Positions 1-7,696 of a DNA stretch of 27,504 bases are shown one piece after another; the first letter of the stretch is position 1, and the number at the start of each line of letters is the position of its first letter. Both the position numbers and the translations under genes were made by a program. The notes beneath the pieces are model-generated. The model did no database searches. It saw only the letters and a list, made by a program, of their open reading frames with translations, and had not been told where the DNA came from. Source of the stretch: SZAS-103 sp038323475 (GTDB lineage Bacteria; Pseudomonadota; Gammaproteobacteria; Xanthomonadales; Xanthomonadaceae); contig JBBQHA010000030.1 in the NCBI GenBank assembly GCA_038323475.1, positions 1-27,504 on the forward strand, in the 5' to 3' direction.

Positions 1-1
1 C

Positions 2-508
2 GGCACCTGGTACGTGCCGACGATCATCGCCGGCGAGTTCGTCCGCGAGAAGGCGAAGATCCCCGGCTACTATCCCGCGCAGGTCGCCGCGAAGGCCGCG
101 ATGGTCGGCCCGGTGATCATGGCCACCGCCGGCAAGGCGTATCGCGCCGGCGTGCCGATCGCGTTCGGCACCGATGCCGCGGTGTACCCGCACGGCCAGA
201 ACGCGCACGAGTTCGAACTCATGGTGAAGGCCGGGATGCCGCCGCTGTTCGCGATCCAGGCCGCGACCACGCACTCCGCGAAACTGCTGAAGCGGGACAA
301 GGACCTCGGCAGCATCCAGCCAGGCAAGTACGCCGACATCGTCGCGGTCCCCGGCGATCCACTGGCCGACATCGCGCAGATGACGAAGGTGGAGTTCGTG
401 ATGAAGGCGGGCGTGGTTTACAAACAGGATGGCAAGCCTGTCGCGCCAGCTGCGCAGGCCAATGCCGCCGCGACGATCACCGGTGGCGTGGAGCTGTCGG
501 GATACTGA
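2..508 (+). CDS. Amidohydrolase family protein (Xaa-Pro dipeptidase/imidazolonepropionase-like), C-terminal part
   Basis: Only the last ~168 residues are present; the frame is open to the left edge, so the start lies outside the window. The segment has the C-terminal half of the amidohydrolase TIM barrel: the beta-strand-8 motif FGTDAAVYPHG, whose Asp (codon 172-174) is the metal/catalytic Asp of the family, and then the typical GQNAHEFELMV helix. The closing motif LGSIQPGKYADIVAVPGDPL is the strand pair of the small beta-sandwich domain. Members hydrolyse amide or peptide bonds using one or two metal ions. Many related proteins in this bacterial group carry signal peptides and act in the periplasm, but the N-terminus cannot be checked here. 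The substrate cannot be read from the fragment. The next gene starts 4 bases after the stop, so the two are probably co-transcribed. Confidence 0.9.
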   Translation, partial: GTWYVPTIIAGEFVREKAKIPGYYPAQVAAKAAMVGPVIMATAGKAYRAGVPIAFGTDAAVYPHGQNAHEFELMVKAGMPPLFAIQAATTHSAKLLKRDKDLGSIQPGKYADIVAVPGDPLADIAQMTKVEFVMKAGVVYKQDGKPVAPAAQANAAATITGGVELSGY

Positions 509-512
509 GCGC

Positions 513-1127
513 ATGTGGAGCGTGCAAGAGGTCTTCGCGGTTCTGTTGTTGGCCCTGTCCGCGGTACTGGTCGCTTCCGGCAATGCGACGGTCGATCCCT
601 ATCGCGAGGAAGGCTTCGCATGCGAAGGGAAACCTGACGGCCGCCTGCTGCGCGAAGGCGAGACCTTTGCCTACGGTTTCTTCCGCCTGCGCGCCGACTT
701 CAACTTCGACGGCCGCGAGGACCTGATCCTGACCGAAAAGGACGGCGGCACCTGCGCCAGCGCGAACTGTTCGACCGCGATCTTCCTGCGCACGGCCGAC
801 GGCGGTTACGCGAAGGCGACGCTCCGCGTGCATCCGCTGGACGTGATGCTGCGCAAGCTGAAGCCGGGCGTCGGCGCGTTGCAGGTCTACGTGCGCAGCG
901 GACCGCGGGATGGCGTCGAGTCCACCCGCCGCATTTCGCTTGCGCGCGGAGCCGTGGTGCTGTCGCTGGTGTCGAACGAGGCGGTGACGTGGAACGACGC
1001 GGGCGAGGAAGTCTTCGGCAAGCCGCGCAAGCCTTTGCGAACGAATGCGTCGCCGATGCTCAGGCTGCAGCCGGAATTCGCGCGCTGCAAGGCGGGCGTT
1101 CTCGGCTGGAGCGATTCCTACGAATAG
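513..1127 (+). CDS. Small exported protein of unknown function
   Basis: A 204-residue protein that I do not recognise. The ATG at 513 lies 4 bases after the upstream stop; an upstream in-frame extension exists but overlaps the amidohydrolase. The start at 513 gives a clear signal peptide, with a hydrophobic run VFAVLLLALSAVLVASG and likely cleavage near residue 25. Around residues 65-75 there is an Asp/Asn/Gly-rich DFNFDGREDLIL stretch. This resembles one FG-GAP/VCBS-type Ca-binding blade strand, which occurs in small periplasmic proteins with a repeated 'FNFDGxxDL' element. Four Cys in the mature part (two in a CASANC pair) could form disulfides. The tight spacing suggests co-expression with the amidohydrolase. 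The function is open. Confidence 0.75.
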   Translation: MWSVQEVFAVLLLALSAVLVASGNATVDPYREEGFACEGKPDGRLLREGETFAYGFFRLRADFNFDGREDLILTEKDGGTCASANCSTAIFLRTADGGYAKATLRVHPLDVMLRKLKPGVGALQVYVRSGPRDGVESTRRISLARGAVVLSLVSNEAVTWNDAGEEVFGKPRKPLRTNASPMLRLQPEFARCKAGVLGWSDSYE

Positions 1128-1171
1128 GCGTGGAAGGGCATTGGGCCCCGGGCGGCCCTGCCACGAATGAT

Positions 1172-1402
1172 TCAGGTGGTATCGCCGCCGCCGGCGCTCC
1201 ATTGGAAGACATCGTCGATGCGGGTTCCGAATGCATGCGCGATCCGGAACGCGAGTTCCAGCGACGGCGCGTACTTGCCCGCTTCCAGCGCGATGACGGT
1301 CTGGCGGGTGATGCCGCAGGCGTTCGCGAGCGCTTCCTGGGTCATCTCGCCGTGTTCGAAGCGCAGGCGGCGGATCGCGTTGCTGACGGGCGTGCCGGCC
1401 AT
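1172..1402 (-). CDS. XRE-family helix-turn-helix transcriptional regulator (small)
   Basis: A 76-residue protein that is almost entirely one XRE/Cro HTH domain. The key signature is EALANACGITRQTVIALEAGKYAPSL (abridged here: MTQEALANACGITRQTV then EAGKYAPS), matching the helix-turn-helix of the YozG/Xre subgroup. The C-terminal IDDVFQW is also typical of that subgroup. Its ATG (1400-1402) is separated by a single base from the stop of the upstream membrane-protein gene, which suggests translational coupling. Short stand-alone XRE proteins paired with a small multi-pass membrane protein are a recurring arrangement; in such pairs the regulator usually controls its own operon. A perfect inverted repeat at 2055-2076, upstream of the first gene of the pair, is the obvious candidate binding site. 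This role is inferred. Confidence 0.88.
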   Translation of the reverse strand: MAGTPVSNAIRRLRFEHGEMTQEALANACGITRQTVIALEAGKYAPSLELAFRIAHAFGTRIDDVFQWSAGGGDTT

Positions 1403-1403
1403 G

Positions 1404-2033
1404 TCAGCGGCGATCGCGCCAGTACGACACCGCGGTGACCGCGAATTCGACGAGGCACGACAGGATCAGGCCGATGACCAGCAGGTGGGCGATCATCGGT
1501 GGCGGCGCCCAGGCCAGCCAATCGGCCGGCGAGAAGCCAAGCAGCAGCGCGAGTCCGATCGCGTAGATGCTCAGCGCCATGCGCGCCCAGCCGCTTGCGC
1601 GCGCCTCGATCTCGCGGTCGCGCTCATCCCGCTGGACGCCATCCTTCCAGCGCGACTGCAGCACCTGCGCGAGGATCGCCCACGCCGCCACGAACAGGGC
1701 GATGTTGCGGCCGACCCGGTTCGCGTCCGGGTTGTGCCACATCGAAGGGCCATCGAAGACATGCGCCTTTCCGATTGCATAGATCGCGATCGCGACGGTG
1801 AAGCCCAAGCCGGTCCAGGCCTTCCATTCGCCGGGCGACATCTGTTTCTCGATCCCGCCCGTGGGCATCCGCCCCAGCGCATACAGCGACATCCAGGTCA
1901 CCCCGATCAGCAGCGCAAAGCCGGCATTGCCTGCGTCGATTCCCAGCACCTTCGACGGCCCCGCGAGCAGCAGCCACAGCGATGCCGTGGCGAGCACACC
2001 CAAGCCGACGAACAGTCCCTTTTGCAGCGCCAT
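1404..2033 (-). CDS. Multi-pass membrane protein paired with XRE regulator
   Basis: A 209-residue protein with about six hydrophobic helices, roughly at residues 5-25, 36-54, 72-92, 108-127, 150-168 and 178-203. Between helices 4 and 5 is a charged loop with VQRDERDREIEARASG. A 'DERxxxIxxKAS' loop before the penultimate helix is characteristic of the DUF2178-like membrane proteins that sit next to small XRE regulators. I place it in that group by this motif and by context, not by a search. The start ATG (2031-2033) is the first in frame after the stop. It directly follows the AT-rich palindrome at 2055-2076, leaving a short leader. The gene lies 1 base upstream of the XRE gene, so the two form an operon. 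No enzymatic function is evident; it could be a sensor or integral partner that modulates the regulator. Confidence 0.82.
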   Translation of the reverse strand: MALQKGLFVGLGVLATASLWLLLAGPSKVLGIDAGNAGFALLIGVTWMSLYALGRMPTGGIEKQMSPGEWKAWTGLGFTVAIAIYAIGKAHVFDGPSMWHNPDANRVGRNIALFVAAWAILAQVLQSRWKDGVQRDERDREIEARASGWARMALSIYAIGLALLLGFSPADWLAWAPPPMIAHLLVIGLILSCLVEFAVTAVSYWRDRR

Positions 2034-2054
2034 GATGTAAGCCTCAGCGTACTA

Positions 2055-2076
2055 AATGTAATGTATAGCTTACATT
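2055..2076. promoter_or_regulatory. Perfect inverted repeat, probable operator of the XRE/membrane-protein operon
   Basis: AATGTAA, 8 bases, TTACATT: two perfect 7-bp arms in an AT-rich island that stands out from the surrounding GC-rich DNA. It ends 22 bases before the ATG at 2033 (minus strand). The centre reads TATAC/GTATA and could overlap a -10 element of the minus-strand promoter. A further ATGTAAG half-site-like string lies at 2034-2040, adjacent to the start codon. Position, symmetry and length fit the operator of an XRE dimer. That it is bound by the product of 1172-1402 is an inference. It also lies about 90 bases upstream of the plus-strand thioredoxin gene, so it could affect both directions. 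Confidence 0.6.
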
Positions 2077-2164
2077 CGAATGCATCGATTTCAACATCTC
2101 CCGCCGGTTGGATTCCCGCCCGGCTGGCACAATCTCTGTCCGACCTCAATGCAGGACCTGTCCC

Positions 2165-3037
2165 ATGGCCGACGCCAACCCATCCAGCCACGTCTTCGAT
2201 GTCACCACCGCGGATTTCGAGGCCGACGTGCTGCAGGCCTCGGTGGCCGCGCCGGTGCTCGTGGATTTCTGGGCCGAATGGTGCGGGCCATGCAAGTCGC
2301 TGGGGCCGATCCTCGAAAAGCTTGCGGCCGACTACAACGGCGCGTTCCGCCTCGCAAAGGTCGATGTCGACAAGGAGCGCGAACTTGCGGCAGCGTTCCG
2401 GATCCAGTCGATCCCGACCGTGATCCTGGTGAAGGACGGCCAGCCCGTGGACGGTTTCCCCGGCGCGTTGCCGGAAGGACAACTCCGCGAGTTCCTCAGG
2501 CACCACGGCATCGAACCGCTCGAGCAGCTCGAGGAGCCTGTCGAACCGGAGGCCGAAGCAGCTGTCGATCCGCAGGCCGAGATCGCGCGCCTGCGCGCGG
2601 AGATCGCGGCGGCACCCGAGCAGGACGCGCTGAAACTCGAACTCGCGCTTGCCTTGCTGAAAACCGGCGCTACCCCCGAGGCGGAAACACTGCTCGACGC
2701 CCTTCCCGCGAAGCTTGCGACCGACGACCGTACGATCCGCGCTCGCGCGCACCTGGGTTTCGTGGCGTTGCTCCATGACGCGCCGCCGACGGCGGTGCTC
2801 GAAGCCGCGATCGCGGCGAACCCCGACGATCTGCGCGCGCGCCACTTGCTCGGTGCGCACAGGCTGATCAGCGGCGATGCCGCGGGTGGCCTCGAACAAT
2901 TCATCGAGATGCTGCGGCGCAATCGCGGCTTCGAGAACGGCCTGCCGAAGCAGGCGCTGATCGATGCGTTCCGCACGATCGAGGATGCCGACCTCGTCGG
3001 CGTCTATCGCCGCAAGATGTCCGCGCTGCTGTTCTGA
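2165..3037 (+). CDS. cnoX: CnoX/YbbN-like thioredoxin with TPR C-terminal domain
   Basis: A 290-residue protein from the ATG at 2165, chosen because the translated frame upstream is not thioredoxin-like and an AGGA lies just ahead. Residues ~10-115 are a thioredoxin domain with active site WCGPC (Cys40, Cys43) and the cis-proline in SIPT (Pro84). Residues ~140-290 are helical TPR-like repeats, as in YbbN/CnoX. The C-terminal motif KQALIDAFRTI matches the family end. In E. coli CnoX is a chaperedoxin that holds unfolding proteins during hypochlorous-acid stress and hands them to GroEL/DnaK. That protein lacks the CxxC, whereas this one has both cysteines and should be redox-active. The cytoplasmic location is clear from the absence of a signal peptide. 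The next gene starts 3 bases after the stop. Confidence 0.9.
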   Translation: MADANPSSHVFDVTTADFEADVLQASVAAPVLVDFWAEWCGPCKSLGPILEKLAADYNGAFRLAKVDVDKERELAAAFRIQSIPTVILVKDGQPVDGFPGALPEGQLREFLRHHGIEPLEQLEEPVEPEAEAAVDPQAEIARLRAEIAAAPEQDALKLELALALLKTGATPEAETLLDALPAKLATDDRTIRARAHLGFVALLHDAPPTAVLEAAIAANPDDLRARHLLGAHRLISGDAAGGLEQFIEMLRRNRGFENGLPKQALIDAFRTIEDADLVGVYRRKMSALLF

Positions 3038-3040
3038 CCG

Positions 3041-3514
3041 ATGCGCACGACCAGCGTCAGCGCGCGCGGATTGCGACACATGCTCAACCTGTGGCCGCCG
3101 TACCTGTTCACCGGCATCCGCGTGCGCGAGATCGACGACGAACGCGTGTACGCGCGGGTCGACCTCACGCTGCACTGGTACAACGCGAACGCGGTTGGAA
3201 CCCACTTCGGCGGCAGCCTGTCGGCGATGACCGATCCGTTCTGGATGCTGCTCGCGCTGCGCGCGCTCGGCTCCGACTACATCGTCTGGGACCAGGCCGC
3301 CGAGATCGTGTTCGTCGCCCCGGGTCGTGGCAAGGTGACCGCGGAATTCCGGATCGATCCAGCGACGCTCGATGCGCTCCGCGCGGCGACCGCCGGCGGC
3401 GAAAAATACCTGCACTGGTTCGACACCGACATCCGCGCCGAAGACGGCAGTACGGTCGCGCGCGTCCGCAGGCAGCTGTACGTCCGCCGCAAGCGCACGC
3501 AACCCCCAAGCTGA
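3041..3514 (+). CDS. DUF4442 hotdog-fold (thioesterase-like) protein
   Basis: A 157-residue protein starting 3 bases after the thioredoxin stop, so almost certainly in the same transcript. Features of the DUF4442/PaaI-like hotdog fold are visible: N-terminal LNLWPPYLFTGIRV, a central helix region with N-x-VGTHFGGSLSAMTDPFWMLL, and the strand IVWDQAAEIVFVAPGRGKVTAEF. These proteins resemble acyl-CoA thioesterases, but most DUF4442 members have no established substrate. The HFGGSL/AMTDPF segment is where hotdog thioesterases hold catalytic Asp/Glu residues, and an Asp (TDP) is present. No signal peptide or membrane segment is seen, so it is cytoplasmic. A link to the redox chaperone upstream is only positional. 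Confidence 0.85.
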   Translation: MRTTSVSARGLRHMLNLWPPYLFTGIRVREIDDERVYARVDLTLHWYNANAVGTHFGGSLSAMTDPFWMLLALRALGSDYIVWDQAAEIVFVAPGRGKVTAEFRIDPATLDALRAATAGGEKYLHWFDTDIRAEDGSTVARVRRQLYVRRKRTQPPS

Positions 3515-3590
3515 ACGGCGCCACGGCCTGGCAACGGCTGCGGTCAACGGGAATTTGCAGGAGGTCGTTGCAGGTCGACAGGCCCCGGGA

Positions 3591-3625
3591 GCGCTACCGG
3601 CTGTTGCCGGGCTGCCGTATGCTGC
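3591..3625 (+). promoter_or_regulatory. Promoter-like block upstream of kinase 1 (duplicated upstream of kinase 2)
   Basis: GCGCTACCGG at 3591-3600, then 17 bases, then TATGCTGC starting at 3618. The same block (GCGCTTCCGG, 17 bases, TATGCTGC) occurs at 5338-5372 ahead of the second kinase, and the 14 bases CTGCCGTATGCTGC are identical. TATGCT is a plausible -10 element 22 bases before the ATG; the -35 part is not a good sigma-70 match. The conserved spacing supports a functional element. No transcription start is known. Confidence 0.4.
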
Positions 3626-3644
3626 AATCATCCCGGCGGGGACC

Positions 3645-5219
3645 ATGGACACCATCCAGCAGACCATGCAGGACCCGAGCAAACTGTCCGATCCGCACTC
3701 CACCGTCGTGCAGAACAACGACGACACCACGCTGTATCCGCAGATCCCCGGCTACCGCGTGCTGCGACGACTCGGCCAGGGCGGCATGGCGACCGTGTAC
3801 CTGGCGACGCAGGAATCGCTGGACCGGCCGGTCAGCATCAAGGTGATGGAACGCGACGGCCTGCAGGACGAAACCAGCAAGCAGCGCTTCGAAAACGAGG
3901 CGCGCACGATCGCCAGACTCACCCATCCGAGCATCGTCAGCATCTACGAAGTGGACCGCACCGCCGACGGGCGGATGTACTACATCATGCCGTACCTGCC
4001 GAATGGCGACCTGTCGCAACGCGACCTCAGCAAGGACGAAGCGCGGGTCGTCGACGTCCTGCGCGCGTTGCTGTCCGCGCTGGAGTACGCGCACGCCCGC
4101 GACATCGTGCATCGCGACGTGAAACGCGAGAACGTCCTGTTCGACACCTCCAACCATCCGCAACTCGCCGACTTCGGCATCGCGCTGTCGACCGCGGACA
4201 CGGTCCGCATCACCACTGCCGGGTTCGCGGTCGGCAGCTCCGGCTACATGGCGCCGGAACAGGCGCGCGGCGATGCCGTCGACGGCCGCGCAGACCTCTA
4301 CAGCGTCGGCGTGCTCGCGTACGAACTGCTGACCGGGGAACTGCCGTTCCGCTCGTCCGATGCGCTCGCGATCGCGCTGATGCACGCACAGAAACCCATT
4401 CCGCGGCTGCCGCCGTCGAAGCGCCATTGGCAGGGCTTCATCGATTGCGCGATGGCGAAGGCGCCGAGCGATCGCTTCAAGGATGCGCAGCAGATGCTGC
4501 AGGCGCTGGACCGGGTCGGTCGGCGCAGCGGCAACCAGTTGTCCAGCCGGATGCTGCGCACGATCGACCGCACCGTGAAAGGCGATGGCTGGAAGCGTCC
4601 CGTGCTTGCACTCGGCGGCGTGCTGCTGCTTGCGAGCGGGTTGTACGCGGCGCGCGACCACCTGCCATCGTTCGGCGGATCCGCCGCTTCCACGCCATCG
4701 CAGCCGATCGCCGCAACGCTCGCCGCGCCGGCCGATGCGCCTGCATCCGGCAGCACTGCACCGCCGCCGTCCGCAACCGGCGCAGACGTTGCGGCGGTTC
4801 CGACGCCGCCGCCCGTCGCCCCGCCTCCAGCGGTTCCGCAGAAAAAAGCCGCAAGCCCTGCGATCACTGCCGCGGCAGCGCTGAAAGCGCATGTGACACC
4901 GAAGCACGCGGCCTCCGCGAAACCCTCCGCCAGGAGCGCGCCAGGCCCTGCATCGGCTGCTGCGGCCCCGATGCCCGTGGAACCAGCCGGACCTTTCAGG
5001 CGGCTCCAGAACAACCGCAAAAACCAGCTTCGCAATCAGCAGGACGAGCGCGATGCACACGCCGCAGCGGCAACGGCGGAAGACCAGGGTCGCCATGGAA
5101 ACGGCCGGTCCGCACGCGAAAGCGACGCCAAGGTTCCAGGCTGGGCCAGGCATTGCCTGACCCGCGCCTGCGAAATGCGCGCCCGTCGCTATGAACAGAA
5201 CCACCGCGGCGATCGCTGA
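3645..5219 (+). CDS. Transmembrane serine/threonine protein kinase 1
   Basis: A 524-residue protein. The ATG at 3645 is preceded by GGCGGGG and places the kinase domain near the N-terminus. Kinase domain ~36-295: P-loop GQGGMATV, catalytic Lys66 (VSIK), HRDVKRENV with Asp158, DFG 176-178, APE in YMAPEQARG. All catalytic residues are present, so it should be active (Hanks-type, PknB-like). A single hydrophobic helix at ~319-337 is followed by an Ala/Pro-rich linker that predicts a periplasmic C-terminal half. It is a tandem paralogue of the next gene, with long stretches of near-identical DNA in the kinase domain. It lacks the FGE-like domain of its partner and ends in a Gln/Asn/Arg-rich tail (residues ~448-524) with weaker third-position GC. 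That tail may be a decayed or replaced end. Confidence 0.9.
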   Translation: MDTIQQTMQDPSKLSDPHSTVVQNNDDTTLYPQIPGYRVLRRLGQGGMATVYLATQESLDRPVSIKVMERDGLQDETSKQRFENEARTIARLTHPSIVSIYEVDRTADGRMYYIMPYLPNGDLSQRDLSKDEARVVDVLRALLSALEYAHARDIVHRDVKRENVLFDTSNHPQLADFGIALSTADTVRITTAGFAVGSSGYMAPEQARGDAVDGRADLYSVGVLAYELLTGELPFRSSDALAIALMHAQKPIPRLPPSKRHWQGFIDCAMAKAPSDRFKDAQQMLQALDRVGRRSGNQLSSRMLRTIDRTVKGDGWKRPVLALGGVLLLASGLYAARDHLPSFGGSAASTPSQPIAATLAAPADAPASGSTAPPPSATGADVAAVPTPPPVAPPPAVPQKKAASPAITAAAALKAHVTPKHAASAKPSARSAPGPASAAAAPMPVEPAGPFRRLQNNRKNQLRNQQDERDAHAAAATAEDQGRHGNGRSARESDAKVPGWARHCLTRACEMRARRYEQNHRGDR

Positions 5220-5337
5220 GCGACTCGAGCGACCAACGGACCAGCCTGAACGTCCAGGGGCGCCGGACCCGGGGACTCCGCACCCGCCTGATTCCATACC
5301 ATCGGATCGGCCAGACGCTGCGGTATCGAGCAGGCGC

Positions 5338-5372
5338 GCGCTTCCGGGCAGGCTGGCCCTGCCGTATGCTGC
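5338..5372 (+). promoter_or_regulatory. Promoter-like block upstream of kinase 2 (copy of the kinase 1 block)
   Basis: GCGCTTCCGG at 5338-5347, a 17-base spacer, and TATGCT at 5365-5370. It matches the block at 3591-3625 in spacing and in the 14 bases around TATGCT, and sits 45 bases before the ATG of kinase 2. The 195-base stretch 5220-5414 that contains it has no gene. Conservation between the two copies suggests that the duplication included the promoter. Confidence 0.4.
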
Positions 5373-5414
5373 TCCCCCCACCTGTCCTGAAGGCTGCGGA
5401 ACGCAACCGCCTCC

Positions 5415-7694
5415 ATGCAGCAACCCGTCACTCCAGCCGAACCACGCCTGAGCGTCGTACCGAACGTCGACGAAGCGGCGCAGTTTCCACGCATCCCCGG
5501 CTACCGTTTCCTGCGACGGCTTGGCCAGGGCGGCATGGCGACCGTGTTCCTGGCGACGCAGGAATCGCTGGACCGGCCGGTCAGCATCAAGGTGATGGAG
5601 CGCGACGCGCTGCAGGACGAGGTCAGCAAGCAGCGCTTCGAACACGAAGCGCAGACCATCGCCAAGCTGACCCACCCGAGCATCGTGAACATCTACGAGG
5701 TGGGCCGCACCGGCGACGGGCGGATGTACTACATCATGCCGTACCTCGCGAACGGCGACCTGTCGCAACGCGACCTGCGCAACGACGAGGGACGGATCCT
5801 CGACGTGCTGCGCACGCTGCTGTCGGCGCTCGACTATGCGCACGCCCGCGGCATCGTGCATCGCGACGTCAAGGAGGAAAACGTCCTGTTCGACGTCGCC
5901 GACCGGCCGCTGCTGACCGACTTCGGCATCGCGTTGTCCAAGCGCGACACCAGCCGCATCACCAGCGCCGGCCTCGCCGTCGGCAGCTCCGGTTACATGG
6001 CGCCGGAACAGGCGCGCGGCGACGAGGTGGATGGGCGCGCCGACCTCTACAGCGTCGGCGTGCTGGCCTACGAATTGCTGACCGGCAGGCTGCCCTACCA
6101 GTCGCCCGATGCGCTCGCGCTCGCGCTGATGCACGCGCAGAAGGCGATCCCGCGACTGCCGCCGGCGAAGCGGCACTGGCAGGGATTCATCGATCGCGCG
6201 ATGGCGAAGTCGCCCGATCAGCGCTTCCGCGACGCGCAGCAGATGGCGCAGGCGCTGGACCGGATCGGTCGCCGCACCGGCAACCAGTTCAGCGGCCGCG
6301 TGCTGCGCCGGCTCGATCATGCGGTCGACGTGAAGATCTGGAAGCAGCCCGGCCTGCTTGGCCTGCTGGGTGCATTGCTGCTCGTGATCGGGCTGTATTC
6401 GGCGCGCGACCAGTTGCCGTCGTTCGGCGCATCCCCGGCGTCCACGAAAGCGGAACCGGTTGCGGTTGCAGTCGCGGCGAACGTTGCGGAAAATCCGTCG
6501 ATCCCCGCGGATGCTCCGGCTACGACGCACGCCGCCGCGCTTCCGGCCACGCTTCCGGCGACCGCACCCGAGCCTGCGACCGCTGCACCTGCAGCGCCAC
6601 CGCCGCCGACCGCGGCAACGGTGCAACCGACGCAGCTGCAATCGCCGCCTGCGATCGTTGCCGCATCAGCAACCGCAACCGCATCCATCGCGCCCGACGC
6701 CGCCGTGCTCGGAGCCGCGCGCGATGCGATTACGCATGCGAACCTCACCGCACCCGCCGGCAACAACGCGGGCGACCTGACCCTGATGGCGTGGAAACTG
6801 TCGCCGGCCACGCGCGAGACGAAACAACTCGCCGCCGACGTGCTCACCGCGATGTCCAGGCAACAGGCGCTCGCAATCGGCCAGCACCACGACCAGCGCG
6901 TGCTGGACTACCAGCAGAAAGCGCAGCAGCTCGCGGATGCGACGATCGGGCGCTCGGCGCCGGCCTGGCGCACGCTGCATGCGGCGGCATCGGCCGCGCT
7001 CGACAAGCGCGTGCAGGCCGAATCCGCGACGACGGATTCCGCCGCCGCGCTCAGGCGCAGCGAAGCGCTCGCGAAGCAACTCGATCTCTCCGATGTCTAC
7101 GCGAAGGCCCTCGCCAGCGCGCAGAAGAAGGCCAACGCCGTGCCCGCAGTGGTGCCGGCGATCGACGTGGGGGCCGGGTTCGTCCTCGTCCCCGGCCCGT
7201 CCAATGCGAAACATGTCGTCGCCCTGGCGCGCACCGAAGTGACCCGCCACGAATACGCGCAGTTCGTCAACGCGACGCGACGCCCTGCATCGACATGCGC
7301 CGACCAGAAAGGCGCGGGCCCGACTGCCACGCGCAAGAACTGGACCGAGCCCGGCTTCGACCAGACCAGCGAACAGACCGTCGTCTGCGTGAGCTGGAAC
7401 GACGCGAATGCCTATGCGCAATGGTTGAGCACGAAGACCGGCCAGCATTTCCGGCTGGCGAGCGTTGCCGACTGGCATGCCTTGAGCGCGGCGGGAGCCG
7501 CAACGGGCAAGGCCGGAGTCGTCGGCAGTTTCACCGAATGGCTGCAGAATTGCGCCGCCGCATGCCAGCGCCATCTCGTTGCGGGGCGTGCATGGCGCGA
7601 ACACGGCACCGATACGCCTGCCGGACTCGGCAGCGAGCATGGATTCGATGACGTGGGCTTCCGGGTCGTGCGCGAAATCGAAGGCCGCAACTGA
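5415..7694 (+). CDS. Transmembrane serine/threonine kinase 2 with C-terminal FGE/SUMF-like domain
   Basis: A 759-residue protein. Kinase domain ~30-290: GQGGMATV P-loop, Lys59, HRD 149-151 in HRDVKEENV, DFG 169-171, and APE in YMAPEQARG; all key residues are intact. One membrane helix lies at ~312-329. An Ala/Pro/Thr-rich linker (~335-440) and an alpha-helical stretch (~440-575) follow. Residues ~580-755 resemble the formylglycine-generating-enzyme/SUMF (DUF323) fold: TEVTRHEYAQFVNAT, VCVSWNDANAYAQWLS, FRLASVADWHAL, GSFTEWLQNC and a closing GFDDVGFRVVR. The domain is short (about 175 residues), and RLPTEAEWE is degenerate, so it is more likely a ligand- or protein-binding sensor than an oxidase. 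Kinase-FGE fusions are known, for example chlamydial Pkn1. The downstream DUF502 gene begins 2 bases after the stop. Confidence 0.92.
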   Translation: MQQPVTPAEPRLSVVPNVDEAAQFPRIPGYRFLRRLGQGGMATVFLATQESLDRPVSIKVMERDALQDEVSKQRFEHEAQTIAKLTHPSIVNIYEVGRTGDGRMYYIMPYLANGDLSQRDLRNDEGRILDVLRTLLSALDYAHARGIVHRDVKEENVLFDVADRPLLTDFGIALSKRDTSRITSAGLAVGSSGYMAPEQARGDEVDGRADLYSVGVLAYELLTGRLPYQSPDALALALMHAQKAIPRLPPAKRHWQGFIDRAMAKSPDQRFRDAQQMAQALDRIGRRTGNQFSGRVLRRLDHAVDVKIWKQPGLLGLLGALLLVIGLYSARDQLPSFGASPASTKAEPVAVAVAANVAENPSIPADAPATTHAAALPATLPATAPEPATAAPAAPPPPTAATVQPTQLQSPPAIVAASATATASIAPDAAVLGAARDAITHANLTAPAGNNAGDLTLMAWKLSPATRETKQLAADVLTAMSRQQALAIGQHHDQRVLDYQQKAQQLADATIGRSAPAWRTLHAAASAALDKRVQAESATTDSAAALRRSEALAKQLDLSDVYAKALASAQKKANAVPAVVPAIDVGAGFVLVPGPSNAKHVVALARTEVTRHEYAQFVNATRRPASTCADQKGAGPTATRKNWTEPGFDQTSEQTVVCVSWNDANAYAQWLSTKTGQHFRLASVADWHALSAAGAATGKAGVVGSFTEWLQNCAAACQRHLVAGRAWREHGTDTPAGLGSEHGFDDVGFRVVREIEGRN

Positions 7695-7696
7695 GC

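Noticed and set aside
2130..2150. TGGCAC string upstream of cnoX as a sigma-54 promoter
   Set aside because: The required TTGC-type element at the correct spacing is absent.
3594..6641. Very long open frame (1015 codons) on the minus strand across both kinases
   Set aside because: It is antisense to two intact kinases, is Arg/Gly-rich without domains, and is stop-free only because of high GC and the duplicated sequence.
5366..7651. 761-codon alternative plus-strand frame over kinase 2
   Set aside because: Overlaps the real kinase frame, is Arg/Ala-rich and lacks any kinase or other motif.
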